From NCBI GenBank assembly GCA_022844135.1, contig JALHMG010000022.1:1-64000 (forward strand): 64,000 bases of DNA, written 5' to 3'. Source of the DNA: Lysobacterales bacterium. GTDB lineage: Bacteria > Pseudomonadota > Gammaproteobacteria > Xanthomonadales > SZUA-5. How positions within the stretch are numbered: position 1 is the first letter of the stretch; the number at the start of each line of letters is the position of its first letter. The translations under genes and the position numbers were made by a program. This document shows, piece by piece, positions 21,984 to 31,051 of the stretch. Below the pieces are notes generated by a model. That model had not been told where the DNA came from. It made no database searches and saw nothing but the letters and a program-made list of their open reading frames with translations.

Positions 21984-23423
21984 ATGACGGACGAGACGCT
22001 GATCAAGGTCGACGCGGTCTCGAAGCGCTTTTGCCGACGTGGCGACCGTGCTCTGCGATATGGATTGCAGGATCTGGTCGGCGATCTGCTGCTGCGAGCG
22101 CCGCGCGACGCGCTCCGCGACGGCGAGTTCTGGGCATTGCGCGATGTCGACCTGACGATCCGGCGAGGCGACGTCATCGCGCTGGTTGGCGAAAACGGCG
22201 CTGGGAAGAGCACGCTCTTGAAGCTGCTTTCCGGGATCTATCGACCGACGCTCGGCTCGATCACGTCGTACACCCACAAGATCGCCGTGCTGGACCACAG
22301 CGCAGGCCTGAATCCCACGCAAACCGGACGCGAGAGCATCTACACCAAGCTGGCGTTGCTGAATCAGGGACGCCAACAGATTGCCGAACGTGTCGAGTCC
22401 ATCGTGGCGATGGCCGAATTGGCCGACGTCATCGACGCTCCGGTCGGAACCTACAGCACCGGCATGCGCGTGCGCCTGGCATTCGCCATTTACGCCCATG
22501 TCGAGATCGACATTTTCATCGTCGACGACAGCCTCGGCGTTGCGGATATCCGCTTTGCGCAGCGAATGCAGCGCTACTGGCGGGATTTCGTGGACGCCGG
22601 CGGCACCCTGCTGCTGGCCTCGCATGAAATGTACTTAGTGCGATCCCTCTGCAACCGCGCTTTGCTGATGGATCATGGGCGCATCGTCAGCATGGGCGAT
22701 ACCGAGTCGGTGATCACCCGGTACCTGGTGGAGCGAGCGCCGAGCGCCGATGGCCCGGCATCAGCGCTCGGCGGCGCACCCAAGCTGCCCGCGACGGACG
22801 CCGAGTCTCCCGAAGGGTCGCCACGGCCGCCTGAACCCGCTCCCGACTCCGGCACCGATACAAGCGATCGCTATGCGCGCTTTGCCAATACGGGGGACTT
22901 TCCCGTTCGCATCACGGCCATCGAGTTCGAAGCTGCTCCATCGTTCGGCGTGGGTGAGGTTCAGGTCCTTGGCCAACTGTGCATTCGCGCATTTTGTGAG
23001 TCCACGGTTGCCGTCGAAAGGGTCATGTTCGGATTTGAGATCCTCAATGAACAAGGTCAGGTCATGATCCATTTGCGAGGGTCCGAATCGGACTCGCACT
23101 ACACGCTGAAGCGCGGCGCGAACGTTTTCCGCGCGACGTTGCCGTGCGTGCCGCTGATGCCCGGCACCTACCGGATTTGTGCTGCCGTTCTGGACTATCC
23201 GACCTCGGCACTTCTTGGGCTGCATGGACTTGAGGAGGACGGGCAGACTTTGCGGGTGCTGCCGGACCCGAGAAATGACCTGGTAGGCGCCATTTATCGG
23301 GGCGCCTTGATGACGGCACCCGTCACTTGGCATAACGGTGCGATCGCCGAGCATCCAGCGCCGCCGCCCGACGGCAGCAGCGTGCCGTTGGCTATGATGT
23401 CGGACGTCCATCATGACCGATGA
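21984..23423 (+). CDS. wzt: Polysaccharide ABC transporter ATPase with C-terminal glycan-binding domain (Wzt-like)
   Basis: A 479-residue ATPase from ATG 21984. The Walker A motif GENGAGKST lies near residue 69 and the signature YSTGMRVRLAF follows. Walker B reads IFIVDDSLGVAD (about 178-189), so the catalytic Glu is replaced by Asp (normally VDEVLAVGD); the switch His is present (LLASHEMY). After a Pro-rich linker (about 255-290), residues 295-450 form a Wzt_C-like beta-sandwich (FANTGDFPVRITAIEFEA, and later MPGTYRICAAVLDYPT), which in known systems reads the finished glycan end before export. The gene overlaps the PhyH gene behind it by 11 bases. An Asp-for-Glu change may slow but need not abolish ATP hydrolysis. 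Confidence 0.88.
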   Translation: MTDETLIKVDAVSKRFCRRGDRALRYGLQDLVGDLLLRAPRDALRDGEFWALRDVDLTIRRGDVIALVGENGAGKSTLLKLLSGIYRPTLGSITSYTHKIAVLDHSAGLNPTQTGRESIYTKLALLNQGRQQIAERVESIVAMAELADVIDAPVGTYSTGMRVRLAFAIYAHVEIDIFIVDDSLGVADIRFAQRMQRYWRDFVDAGGTLLLASHEMYLVRSLCNRALLMDHGRIVSMGDTESVITRYLVERAPSADGPASALGGAPKLPATDAESPEGSPRPPEPAPDSGTDTSDRYARFANTGDFPVRITAIEFEAAPSFGVGEVQVLGQLCIRAFCESTVAVERVMFGFEILNEQGQVMIHLRGSESDSHYTLKRGANVFRATLPCVPLMPGTYRICAAVLDYPTSALLGLHGLEEDGQTLRVLPDPRNDLVGAIYRGALMTAPVTWHNGAIAEHPAPPPDGSSVPLAMMSDVHHDR

Positions 23424-25377
23424 CCTCGGCGCCCCGCGAAAAGTCACAGTTCAATCGCCGATGCCTGCCATGAGACCCATCTTTAGATCCAGCCAACTGC
23501 AGGACGATTTCGACCGCGACGGTTACGTCATCGTGCCCTTCCTCGATGCCTCGCAGGTCGCTGAGCTCAACGCGTATTACGCGTCCCTGGATCACGATCA
23601 CAAGTCCCCACACGGCTTCCATGTCAGCCTCGACAATCAGGATCGTGCGTTCAAGCGAGCGGTCATGGACAAGCTGCAGAGCGTGGCGCGCGCCCGGGTC
23701 GACGAGGTCTTTGATCGCGCCCAGATTTTTGTAGCCAGCTATGTCGTCAAGGAACCAGGCCCGCGCGGCATCGTACCGCCGCACCAGGATTGGACCTTCG
23801 TCGATGAGCAGCGCTTCGCGTCCTGCACGGTGTGGATCGCACTCTGCAGGACCACGGTGGACAACGGCGCCCTGGGCGTGATCCAGGGCAGTCACCGGCT
23901 GTTCGATCACCATCGGGCGTCGCCCTCGCCGCAGTGCCCGACACCGATCGGCGAGCTCATGTTTCAAATTTTTCCGTATCTCGCGATCAAGGAGATGGAG
24001 CCGGGTCAGGCCCTGATCTTCAACAATCGCACGCTGCATGGGTCGCCGCCCAACCTCAGCGAGGTTCCGCGCATCGCTGCTGGTATTGGCATCGCCCACG
24101 AGGAAGCCGAACTGCTGCACCACTATCTGTTGCCCGGAACGGACCCGCCGCAGATCGAGTGCTACAAGGTCGAGCCGGCGTTTTTTCATCAATACAGCAA
24201 CGGCAAGCTTGGGCAACTCTACGACGCAGGCCAGCGGCCCGAAGGGCAGATCTGCGTTGGCCGTGAGCCATTCGTCCGCAAAGCGGCCGACGGCGAGAGC
24301 CTGGTGCAGCAATTTTCGCGCGACGGCAATCGCTTCGACGCAGCGCTGGCCGAGCGCATGGCGCGACTGTTCGGCCAGGCCGCACCGCGTGCGCCCTCGG
24401 CGCCAGCGCCTCCAACGTCGAGCTACACCTTCAGCGCCGATTTTCCGGCGATGAAACGCGTGTTCCGGGCGCAGGAACACCAGCAGGCGCTGGAGCGCGA
24501 TGGCTTCGTGGTCGTCGACTTTCTGGACGCCGCCCAGGTGTCGGCGCTGGTCGAGCACTATCGGTCGACCCATCCTGAACCGGTGAAGGGCTTTTACGCC
24601 AGTACGTTTGCCGGCGATCTCAGCTATCGGGAAGGCGTCGACAAACGCATTCGCGAGGTCTGCGGGGAACGCATCGATGCCCTGACGCAGGACATCAAAA
24701 TCATCTTTGGCAGCTACATCGTCAAAGGCAGCGACGAAGCCAGCCAGATGAACATCCATCAGGACATGACCCTCGTCGATGAGAATGAGTTCAGCGGCAT
24801 CAACATCTGGTGCCCGCTGACCGATCTGAATGCGCACAACGGGCCGTTGTTCGTGCTGCCGGGCAGCCACCGACTGCTGCGCACCCTACGCGGATCGACC
24901 ATCCCGGCGATTTACGACGGCGTGCGCGCCGAGCTGATGAAGCTGCTGCAACCGGTCCACTTGCGTGCCGGTCAAGCGATCATTTTTGACCAGAGCATCA
25001 TCCATTTCTCGCCGCCCAACCAGTCCGGGGCCGACCGAGTGGTCATCAATGTTTTTTTTGCTCATCGCGATGCACGAATGCTGATTTGTTACCACGACCA
25101 CAGCCAGCCGGAGCAGGCGGTCGAAGTCTTCGAAGTGGATGATTCCCTTTTGCACGTTTATGAGCACTTCGGAACGGACATCCATGCGCGACCGAACGTG
25201 GGGCGCAGCCTTGGCAAGGTTCCCTATGCGTTTCCGGCACTGACGCCTGAGTTGTTACGCCAACGCTATTCGCCTGCCGTGCCTGAAGCCCATGTGGATG
25301 CGCCAACGGCTGCGACATCATCGACGCCCGCAGCGTCGGGTTGGCGCACCTGGCTGCGGCGTTTGCTGTCGGCCTGA
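23413..25377 (+). CDS. Two-domain PhyH-type Fe(II)/2-oxoglutarate dioxygenase
   Basis: A 654-residue protein with two phytanoyl-CoA dioxygenase-like domains in tandem. The first carries PPHQDWTFVDE (His124, Asp126) and RTLHGSPPN (distal His209). The second carries NIHQDMTLVDE (His449, Asp451) and SIIHFSPPN (His531). Both halves have the HxD...H iron facial triad and the GSHR element after it, so both may be active. The family hydroxylates or otherwise oxidises small molecules, lipids or sugars using 2-oxoglutarate. ATG 23470 (MRPIFRSSQLQ) lines up better with relatives at 27139 and 30129, so it could be the true start. It is the first of six PhyH genes in a row, broken only by one glycosyltransferase. 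Confidence 0.88.
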   Translation: MTDDLGAPRKVTVQSPMPAMRPIFRSSQLQDDFDRDGYVIVPFLDASQVAELNAYYASLDHDHKSPHGFHVSLDNQDRAFKRAVMDKLQSVARARVDEVFDRAQIFVASYVVKEPGPRGIVPPHQDWTFVDEQRFASCTVWIALCRTTVDNGALGVIQGSHRLFDHHRASPSPQCPTPIGELMFQIFPYLAIKEMEPGQALIFNNRTLHGSPPNLSEVPRIAAGIGIAHEEAELLHHYLLPGTDPPQIECYKVEPAFFHQYSNGKLGQLYDAGQRPEGQICVGREPFVRKAADGESLVQQFSRDGNRFDAALAERMARLFGQAAPRAPSAPAPPTSSYTFSADFPAMKRVFRAQEHQQALERDGFVVVDFLDAAQVSALVEHYRSTHPEPVKGFYASTFAGDLSYREGVDKRIREVCGERIDALTQDIKIIFGSYIVKGSDEASQMNIHQDMTLVDENEFSGINIWCPLTDLNAHNGPLFVLPGSHRLLRTLRGSTIPAIYDGVRAELMKLLQPVHLRAGQAIIFDQSIIHFSPPNQSGADRVVINVFFAHRDARMLICYHDHSQPEQAVEVFEVDDSLLHVYEHFGTDIHARPNVGRSLGKVPYAFPALTPELLRQRYSPAVPEAHVDAPTAATSSTPAASGWRTWLRRLLSA

Positions 25378-25391
25378 GGAGCAACTGTCAC

Positions 25392-26297
25392 ATGACGTCA
25401 ACGACCCCGACCTGCCCGCCGCTATTGCGCGACCAAGACCTGTGGCAGGGCCTGCAACACGCTGGCTGCATTCGTGTGCCCCTGTTGCCGCCCTCTGCGG
25501 TAGATCAGTTGTTGCAGGCCTTCGCGCACTTCCACCCGACGCTGCCATCCAGTGGCTTCATTTCCAGCACGTATTCGCCCGACCTTCGCTACAAGCAGGC
25601 TGTGAGCGACTGCATTACCGAGATCGTGCGTCCACACCTCGACTCGCTGTTCGTGAACCATCGGATACTGGGTGCGGCGTTCTTGTACAAAATGCCGGGC
25701 CCGCAATCCGCTCTGCCGCTGCATCAGGATTGGACGGTGGTAGACGAAGATCGTTTTATGGCGACCAATGTCTGGATGCCGCTGGTCGACGCCGATGTCG
25801 AAAACGGCACGCTCTATGCCATGCCTGGCAGCCATCGGGTGATGCGCGGCATACGCGCACCGACTCTGCCGTTCTGCTACACCGGCCATGAAGCGCTCAT
25901 GCAACAGAACATGCGCGCGTTGGCGACAAAGGCCGGGCAAGCGGTGGTCATCAACCAGGCGACGGTGCACTATTCGCCGGCCAATCTGAGCGATACCGTG
26001 CGGCCAGCCGTGACCGTCGGCGTCGTGTCGGCGCCGGCGCGATTGCGCTTTTACTACCGCGATAAGCAGCGCAACGATCAGCGTCTGGAAATGTTTGAGC
26101 AGGACGACGACTTCTTTCTGCGGTTCGACAACTTTCACCAGGACATCTTCCTGCGACCCACCGTCGGGCAGCCGGTGGGGGAGCTGGAATACCCCGATCC
26201 GCCGCGGTCGGCAGACGCGGTGGAAGCGCTGATTCGGCAATGCCAAAGCCTGTGCCCGGCGCCGTCGAGCGATGCCCCGCCATGGCAATGCGCGTGA
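25392..26297 (+). CDS. PhyH-type dioxygenase
   Basis: A 301-residue single-domain dioxygenase from ATG 25392, with GAGGAG upstream. Iron ligands are His111 and Asp113 (LHQDWTVVDE) and His193 (VHYSPANLS). The core also has GSHRVMRGIR after the acidic segment. It is the closest in style to the first domain of the preceding gene. Its last 16 bases overlap the next PhyH gene, so the genes are co-translated. The substrate is unknown. Confidence 0.88.
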   Translation: MTSTTPTCPPLLRDQDLWQGLQHAGCIRVPLLPPSAVDQLLQAFAHFHPTLPSSGFISSTYSPDLRYKQAVSDCITEIVRPHLDSLFVNHRILGAAFLYKMPGPQSALPLHQDWTVVDEDRFMATNVWMPLVDADVENGTLYAMPGSHRVMRGIRAPTLPFCYTGHEALMQQNMRALATKAGQAVVINQATVHYSPANLSDTVRPAVTVGVVSAPARLRFYYRDKQRNDQRLEMFEQDDDFFLRFDNFHQDIFLRPTVGQPVGELEYPDPPRSADAVEALIRQCQSLCPAPSSDAPPWQCA

Positions 26298-27142
26298 CTT
26301 CTCACCGGCCGCTGTTGCTCGATGCGAATGCCGAACGCGCGCTCACAGCCGACGGCTACGCCGTGCTGCCGCTGCTCGGCACTGCGGACGTTGTGCAGCT
26401 GCTCGACCGGCTCACCGAGTGGGTTCCCGATTTCCCAGAGGGTTTTTATGCCTCGGTCCACGTTCCGGACGAGCGGTTGCGTGCCGGCGTCAACGCGCTC
26501 TTGATGGCCACCTTCAGGCCGCTGCTGAACAAGATTTGCCGCGATGCCAGTCTGTTAGGAGGCGCCTTCATCAACAAGGCACCTGGCCCGCGCGGCGCGC
26601 TACCGCCGCACCAGGACTGGAACATCGTCGACGAAGCGCGGCATCGGTCGTTCAATGTCTGGGTGCCGCTTGTCGACACCCATGCCGCCAATGGCGCGAT
26701 CTCCGTGCTGCCCGGTAGTCATCATTGGCTGCCGACCGTGCGCGGCCCGAACATTCCCTGCATTTTTCGTCAGTCGCATCCACAGTTGCGCTCGGCGATG
26801 AAACTGTTACCGATGCGGGCTGGCGACGTGCTGATTTATGACCATCGCTTGTTGCACTGTTCGGATGTCAACCGTACGCAAGCCGATCGCCCGGGTGTGG
26901 TGATGGGCCTGGTGCCGTCGGAGGCCGATCTCAAACACTATTACGTCGACGGCGACCGTATTTGCCAGTACCAGTCGAACGTCGAGTTTCTGCTGAGCGG
27001 GCGAACCCACGAGCGCCCGGACAGCCTGCGTCCGGAATCGTTGTTCGACTATGACTCCACGCCTTTGAGCGACGAGCGGCTGGCGGAGTTGCTGATCGCA
27101 CGATCGCACCCTACAAACAGCTTCAGGGCAGAACTTCCATGA
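26282..27142 (+). CDS. PhyH-type dioxygenase
   Basis: A 286-residue single-domain enzyme. Iron ligands are His110 and Asp112 (PPHQDWNIVDE) and His192 (LLHCSDVNRT). I chose ATG 26282 (MAMRVTSHR); ATG 26288 or 26240 are possible. After the catalytic core it ends in a tail of about 70 residues with no clear motif. It overlaps the next PhyH gene by four bases (ATGA). The distal part differs from its neighbours (CSDVNRT instead of SPPNLS), suggesting a different substrate. Confidence 0.86.
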   Translation: MAMRVTSHRPLLLDANAERALTADGYAVLPLLGTADVVQLLDRLTEWVPDFPEGFYASVHVPDERLRAGVNALLMATFRPLLNKICRDASLLGGAFINKAPGPRGALPPHQDWNIVDEARHRSFNVWVPLVDTHAANGAISVLPGSHHWLPTVRGPNIPCIFRQSHPQLRSAMKLLPMRAGDVLIYDHRLLHCSDVNRTQADRPGVVMGLVPSEADLKHYYVDGDRICQYQSNVEFLLSGRTHERPDSLRPESLFDYDSTPLSDERLAELLIARSHPTNSFRAELP

Positions 27143-28023
27143 GACCCGTTTTCCGCGACGCGCATCTGCAGGCCCAATTCGATCGCAAAGGGTATGTGCA
27201 AACGCCGTTCCTCGATGCGAGCCAGGTCGAAGCGCTCAAGCAGGCCTATTTCGATACGCTCGGCCAAAGTGGCGGTAGCCTTCTGGCACAGGAGGCCGAT
27301 TTCAAGTCGACTTCGGAGGTCACCTACGACTTCACCTTTATCGACCGTAGTCCTGCGTACAAGCGGCTGGTCTACGACACCCTGGCCGATGCGCTCGATG
27401 CGCCGCAGCGCCGCCTGCTGGACGACTATCGCCCGATCATCGCCAATTTCATTCGCAAGAAACCTGGCGGCGGTGAGGTGCCGCTGCATCAGAACTGGGC
27501 CTTCGTCGACGAGCGACGCTGCACGTCGGTGTCGATCTGGTGCCCGCTGGTCGACAGCAACGCAGACAATGGCACCTTGCAGTTTGTCGATGGCAGCCAC
27601 AAGCGTTTTGCCGAAGTCCGCGGGCCCATGGTGCCGTGGGAGCTGAACGCGATCCAGCGGCAGATCATCGATGAGCAGTTGACCCCCGCCCAGAACATCC
27701 AGGCTGGTCAGGCGGTGGTGCTGGACGACAGCATCGTGCATTACTCCAACATCAATCGCACCGATGGTCTGCGCCTGGCCATCCAACTGATCCTGGTGCC
27801 CCGCGAGGAGCCGACCATCCATTTCCACATGAATCCCCAGCAAAGTCCGGACCGCGTGGAGAAGCTCGAAGTCGATGTCGATTTCTTTATGGCTTTTCAC
27901 CCCTGGAAGAAACCGGAAAACGTCAAACTGCTCGACGTCCTGCCGTTTCAGCCCCGTCAACTCGACATCGAAGCATTTCAGGCACGCCTGCGTGCGCCGG
28001 GCTTCGATGCACAAGCCCGCTGA
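27139..28023 (+). CDS. PhyH-type dioxygenase with altered iron-binding motif (HxN)
   Basis: A 294-residue single-domain protein starting MRPVFRDAHLQ. The first motif reads LHQNWAFVDE, so the usual metal-ligand Asp is Asn119 beside His117; the distal His201 (IVHYSNINRT) is kept. In HxD...H enzymes an Asn at this place usually weakens or removes iron turnover, so the enzyme may be inactive, a binding or regulatory subunit, or one with unusual chemistry (some family members halogenate with a changed ligand, but Asn is not the usual replacement). The rest of the fold (SIWCPLVDSNADNG, DGSHK) is intact. It ends the first run of PhyH genes. Confidence 0.85.
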   Translation: MRPVFRDAHLQAQFDRKGYVQTPFLDASQVEALKQAYFDTLGQSGGSLLAQEADFKSTSEVTYDFTFIDRSPAYKRLVYDTLADALDAPQRRLLDDYRPIIANFIRKKPGGGEVPLHQNWAFVDERRCTSVSIWCPLVDSNADNGTLQFVDGSHKRFAEVRGPMVPWELNAIQRQIIDEQLTPAQNIQAGQAVVLDDSIVHYSNINRTDGLRLAIQLILVPREEPTIHFHMNPQQSPDRVEKLEVDVDFFMAFHPWKKPENVKLLDVLPFQPRQLDIEAFQARLRAPGFDAQAR

Positions 28024-28053
28024 AGCGTTGCGAGTCCGCGAGACGGAACCGAC

Positions 28054-29151
28054 ATGATTTCACTGGCAATCGCTGCGCCTGATCGCCAGGCGTACTCGCA
28101 GACCTTCATCCATCAGCAGGTCGCCTGCCTGCCGATGCGCGTACACGTTTGGTACGGGGGAAATCTGCCAACCCACCATGCGAACAATCTCGACGGCGTG
28201 GGATACGCATTCCCAGGAGAAAACGCCGACCCCTGGGTGCGAGTGAAGGCCATGGCCGACTATCTGATCGAACATCGGATTGCTGCTGTGCTGGCCCAGT
28301 TCGGACCAACCGGCGTGGAGATGATGCCGGTATGCGCAGCCGCGAGAGTACCCCTGCTGGTCCACTTCCATGGTTATGACGCCTGGCGGCAAGATGTCCT
28401 CAGCAGTTACGGGACGCGCTATCGCGCGCTGTTCCGCCAGGCCCAGGCTGTGATCGGCGTTTCGCGCGAGATGTGCCAACAGCTCGCCGAGTTGGGAGCA
28501 CCCGCAGCACGCCTGCACCATGTGCCCTACGGCGTGGACACTCGGCTCTTCGCTGCCGCCAATCCTGCGGCCAGCGGACCCGATTTCCTCATAATCGGCC
28601 GCCAGGTCGAAAAGAAGGGTCATTTGCTGGTGCTGCTGGCCTTTGCCGATCTCCTGCGCACCCGAGCCAATTGCAGTCTGCGCATCATCGGCGGCGGGCC
28701 GTTGCGCGAGTCGGGCGAAATGCTGGCGATGGCCCTGGGAATTGCCGACCGAGTGCGCTGGCTCGGGGTGCTCGATCCTGCGAGCGTGGCGCGCGAACTA
28801 CGCACGGCGCGCGCGTTGATCCAGTTCAGCCACACCACACCATCGGGCGACCGCGAAGGCACACCGGTGGCCGTCCTGGAAGCGATGGCCAGTGGCGTTC
28901 CCGTCGTCGGTTCCCGGCATGCCGGCATTGCCGATGTAATAGAGGATGGTCACCATGGGCTGCTGGTGGACTGTTTCGACCTGTCGGCGCTGACCGCCAG
29001 TCTGGCGCGACTCGCCGACGACGCCAATCTGGCGGCCACAATGGGACAAAATGCAACCATGCTGGTGCGCCGCCGCTACACGCGCGAACGCTATATCGAC
29101 CAGTTGACCGAGTTGATTCAGAATGCGGTGTCAGCGGGCATCGAGCCCTAA
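28054..29151 (+). CDS. GT4-family glycosyltransferase
   Basis: A 365-residue GT-B enzyme. It begins MISLAIAAPDRQAYSQTFIHQQ and has FLIIGRQVEKKGHLLVLLAF, then TPSGDREGTPVAVLEAMASGVPVVGSR with the E-x7-E donor-site motif (about residue 270). It should transfer a sugar from a nucleotide donor to the growing glycan. It starts 30 bases after the PhyH run and is followed after 12 bases by another PhyH gene. Confidence 0.88.
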   Translation: MISLAIAAPDRQAYSQTFIHQQVACLPMRVHVWYGGNLPTHHANNLDGVGYAFPGENADPWVRVKAMADYLIEHRIAAVLAQFGPTGVEMMPVCAAARVPLLVHFHGYDAWRQDVLSSYGTRYRALFRQAQAVIGVSREMCQQLAELGAPAARLHHVPYGVDTRLFAAANPAASGPDFLIIGRQVEKKGHLLVLLAFADLLRTRANCSLRIIGGGPLRESGEMLAMALGIADRVRWLGVLDPASVARELRTARALIQFSHTTPSGDREGTPVAVLEAMASGVPVVGSRHAGIADVIEDGHHGLLVDCFDLSALTASLARLADDANLAATMGQNATMLVRRRYTRERYIDQLTELIQNAVSAGIEP

Positions 29152-29163
29152 ATCGAGAGCGCG

Positions 29164-30132
29164 ATGTACGACACTGCGACAAGTTCTCCCGTTCGACCGC
29201 ACTGGGCGCCGGTCCGCCATACGGTCTTCAAGAATGCGGAACTTGGCCAACGCATCCACGACGATGGCTTTGCCGTCGTATCGCTGTGGAGCGATGAGCA
29301 ACTGGCCGCTCTGCAATCGCTCTGCAATCGCGAGCATCGGCTCCAGCCTGCTGAAGGAGGTATGTTCTATAGCGTCTACTCCCAGGATCTCGCCTACCGT
29401 CGGCGGGTGCATGAGGAGATCGCAGCGATCATGCGACCGACCTTCGATCGGTACTTCGTGGACTATCGAAATGTCGTCAACATGTTCGTCGTCAAGTCTC
29501 CGGGGCCGGCGAGCGAGTTTGGCCTGCACCAGGACACCACCGCGCTCGACGAATTCCGTTATTCGCCGCTGAGCATCTGGTCGCCGCTGTGCGATGTGGA
29601 CGCCGACAACGGAGCGCTGTGTCTGGTGCCGCGCAGCCATCGATTCTTTTCGCCCTATCGGGGCGTGTCCTTCCCGTTCCCGTTCTCCGCTATCCAGGAC
29701 ACCGTTCGTGAGTACCTCGTTCCGGTGCCCATGCGGCGTGGCGAGGCACTGATCTTCGACAACCGGCTGGTGCACAGTTCGCTGCCCAATCGGTCGCGAC
29801 AGAATCGCGATGCCGTCGTTTCCGGCATCTTCCCCGCCGAGGCGACGTTTCAAGTGTGCTTCAAACAACCGGGGCAAAAAGACGCGCCGATCGAAATCTT
29901 CGAGCAGGGCCCGGACTGGCTGCTGGATTACCCCAATTTCCTGCGAAATTGCCATGAGCGCCCGGTGACGGGCACCGTGATCGGCCATGCGCGATTCGAG
30001 TTTCCGCCGATCAGCGATTCCGAGTTCCGCGCACTGTGCGCGACCCATGGCGTGCACGCGACCCGCACCATGCCCGAGACGGCGCGGCAGCGCTGCAACA
30101 TGATCTCGGAGCCGATTTTAGAAGGCCAATGA
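29164..30132 (+). CDS. PhyH-type dioxygenase
   Basis: A 322-residue single-domain enzyme. Iron ligands are His122 and Asp124 (GLHQDTTALDE) and His204 (LVHSSLPNRS). A PRSHRFFSPYRG element follows the acidic core. The tail of about 50 residues (from MPETARQRCN) is specific to this copy. It overlaps the last PhyH gene by four bases (ATGA). Confidence 0.87.
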   Translation: MYDTATSSPVRPHWAPVRHTVFKNAELGQRIHDDGFAVVSLWSDEQLAALQSLCNREHRLQPAEGGMFYSVYSQDLAYRRRVHEEIAAIMRPTFDRYFVDYRNVVNMFVVKSPGPASEFGLHQDTTALDEFRYSPLSIWSPLCDVDADNGALCLVPRSHRFFSPYRGVSFPFPFSAIQDTVREYLVPVPMRRGEALIFDNRLVHSSLPNRSRQNRDAVVSGIFPAEATFQVCFKQPGQKDAPIEIFEQGPDWLLDYPNFLRNCHERPVTGTVIGHARFEFPPISDSEFRALCATHGVHATRTMPETARQRCNMISEPILEGQ

Positions 30133-30983
30133 ACGCACTTTTCCGCGACGCCACGTTGCAGCGCCAGGTGGACCGAGATGGGGTCATCACCACGCCATTG
30201 CTAAATGCCGATGAGCTTCAAGCGATCCGCGATCTCTACTATGCGGTGAATCCGGATGGCGTCGTACCGGAGCTTCGCGACGGCATCCATATGACCATCT
30301 GGTGTTCCGATCCGGACTACAAGGCGCACATTCGCGAGGAGCTCAAGCGCCTGCTGCGGCCGGCCATCGACAGGGTGTTCCAGGATGTCCGACTGGTAAC
30401 GCCCGTGTTCATCGTCAAAGTGCCGGGGCGTGAGACGACGTTTCCGATCCATCAGGACTGGAGCGTGGTGGACGAAACCCGGCACACCGCGCTCAACCTC
30501 TGGGTACCCCTGCACGAGGTGGACGAGCACAACGGCGGCCTGTGGGCCGTGCCGGGCAGCCATCGGCTCGGCAATCACGTCCGCGGGCCAGGGCACTTGT
30601 TCCCCAACTTGCGAAATGTCGAGGCCTCCTTACGCGACCGCATGCGCCAGGTTGCCGGCGCGGCTGGCATGGCGACGATGTTCTACCACCGCGTTATTCA
30701 CGGTTCGCCACCGAACCTGTCTGCGGCACCGCGAGTTGCGCTGGCGTGTTCGATCCTGCCGAGCCACGTGCCGTTGCACATTTTTTTCCAACGCGATGCG
30801 GTATCGCCTTTGCATGTTTACCATCCAACCGATAATTTCATCTATGGTTTCAGCAACGTGCGCGACGAGACAGCATTGATACCGCCCACTGGTGAGTTGG
30901 TATCGGTGTTGCCCCCCTTCATCCCGCGCGCACTGAGTTCCCAAGACGTTCTCGATTGCATCGATGAGGGCGCCATCGCTTGA
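30129..30983 (+). CDS. PhyH-type dioxygenase
   Basis: A 284-residue single-domain enzyme starting MNALFRDATLQRQVDRDG. Iron ligands are His108 and Asp110 (PIHQDWSVVDE) and His191 (VIHGSPPNLS). It is the seventh PhyH domain in about 7.6 kb. The ATG at 30129 is fixed by its overlap with the previous stop; a longer frame from 30036 is a shadow. The formylglycine-enzyme-like gene begins 68 bases later on the same strand, so it may be part of the same transcript. Confidence 0.87.
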   Translation: MNALFRDATLQRQVDRDGVITTPLLNADELQAIRDLYYAVNPDGVVPELRDGIHMTIWCSDPDYKAHIREELKRLLRPAIDRVFQDVRLVTPVFIVKVPGRETTFPIHQDWSVVDETRHTALNLWVPLHEVDEHNGGLWAVPGSHRLGNHVRGPGHLFPNLRNVEASLRDRMRQVAGAAGMATMFYHRVIHGSPPNLSAAPRVALACSILPSHVPLHIFFQRDAVSPLHVYHPTDNFIYGFSNVRDETALIPPTGELVSVLPPFIPRALSSQDVLDCIDEGAIA

Positions 30984-31051
30984 CCTGATGGGCGAGCGTC
31001 GCGCTGAGCAGAAGTTCCACCGAATGGCCGTTTGACTCAGGAGTGTTCGAT

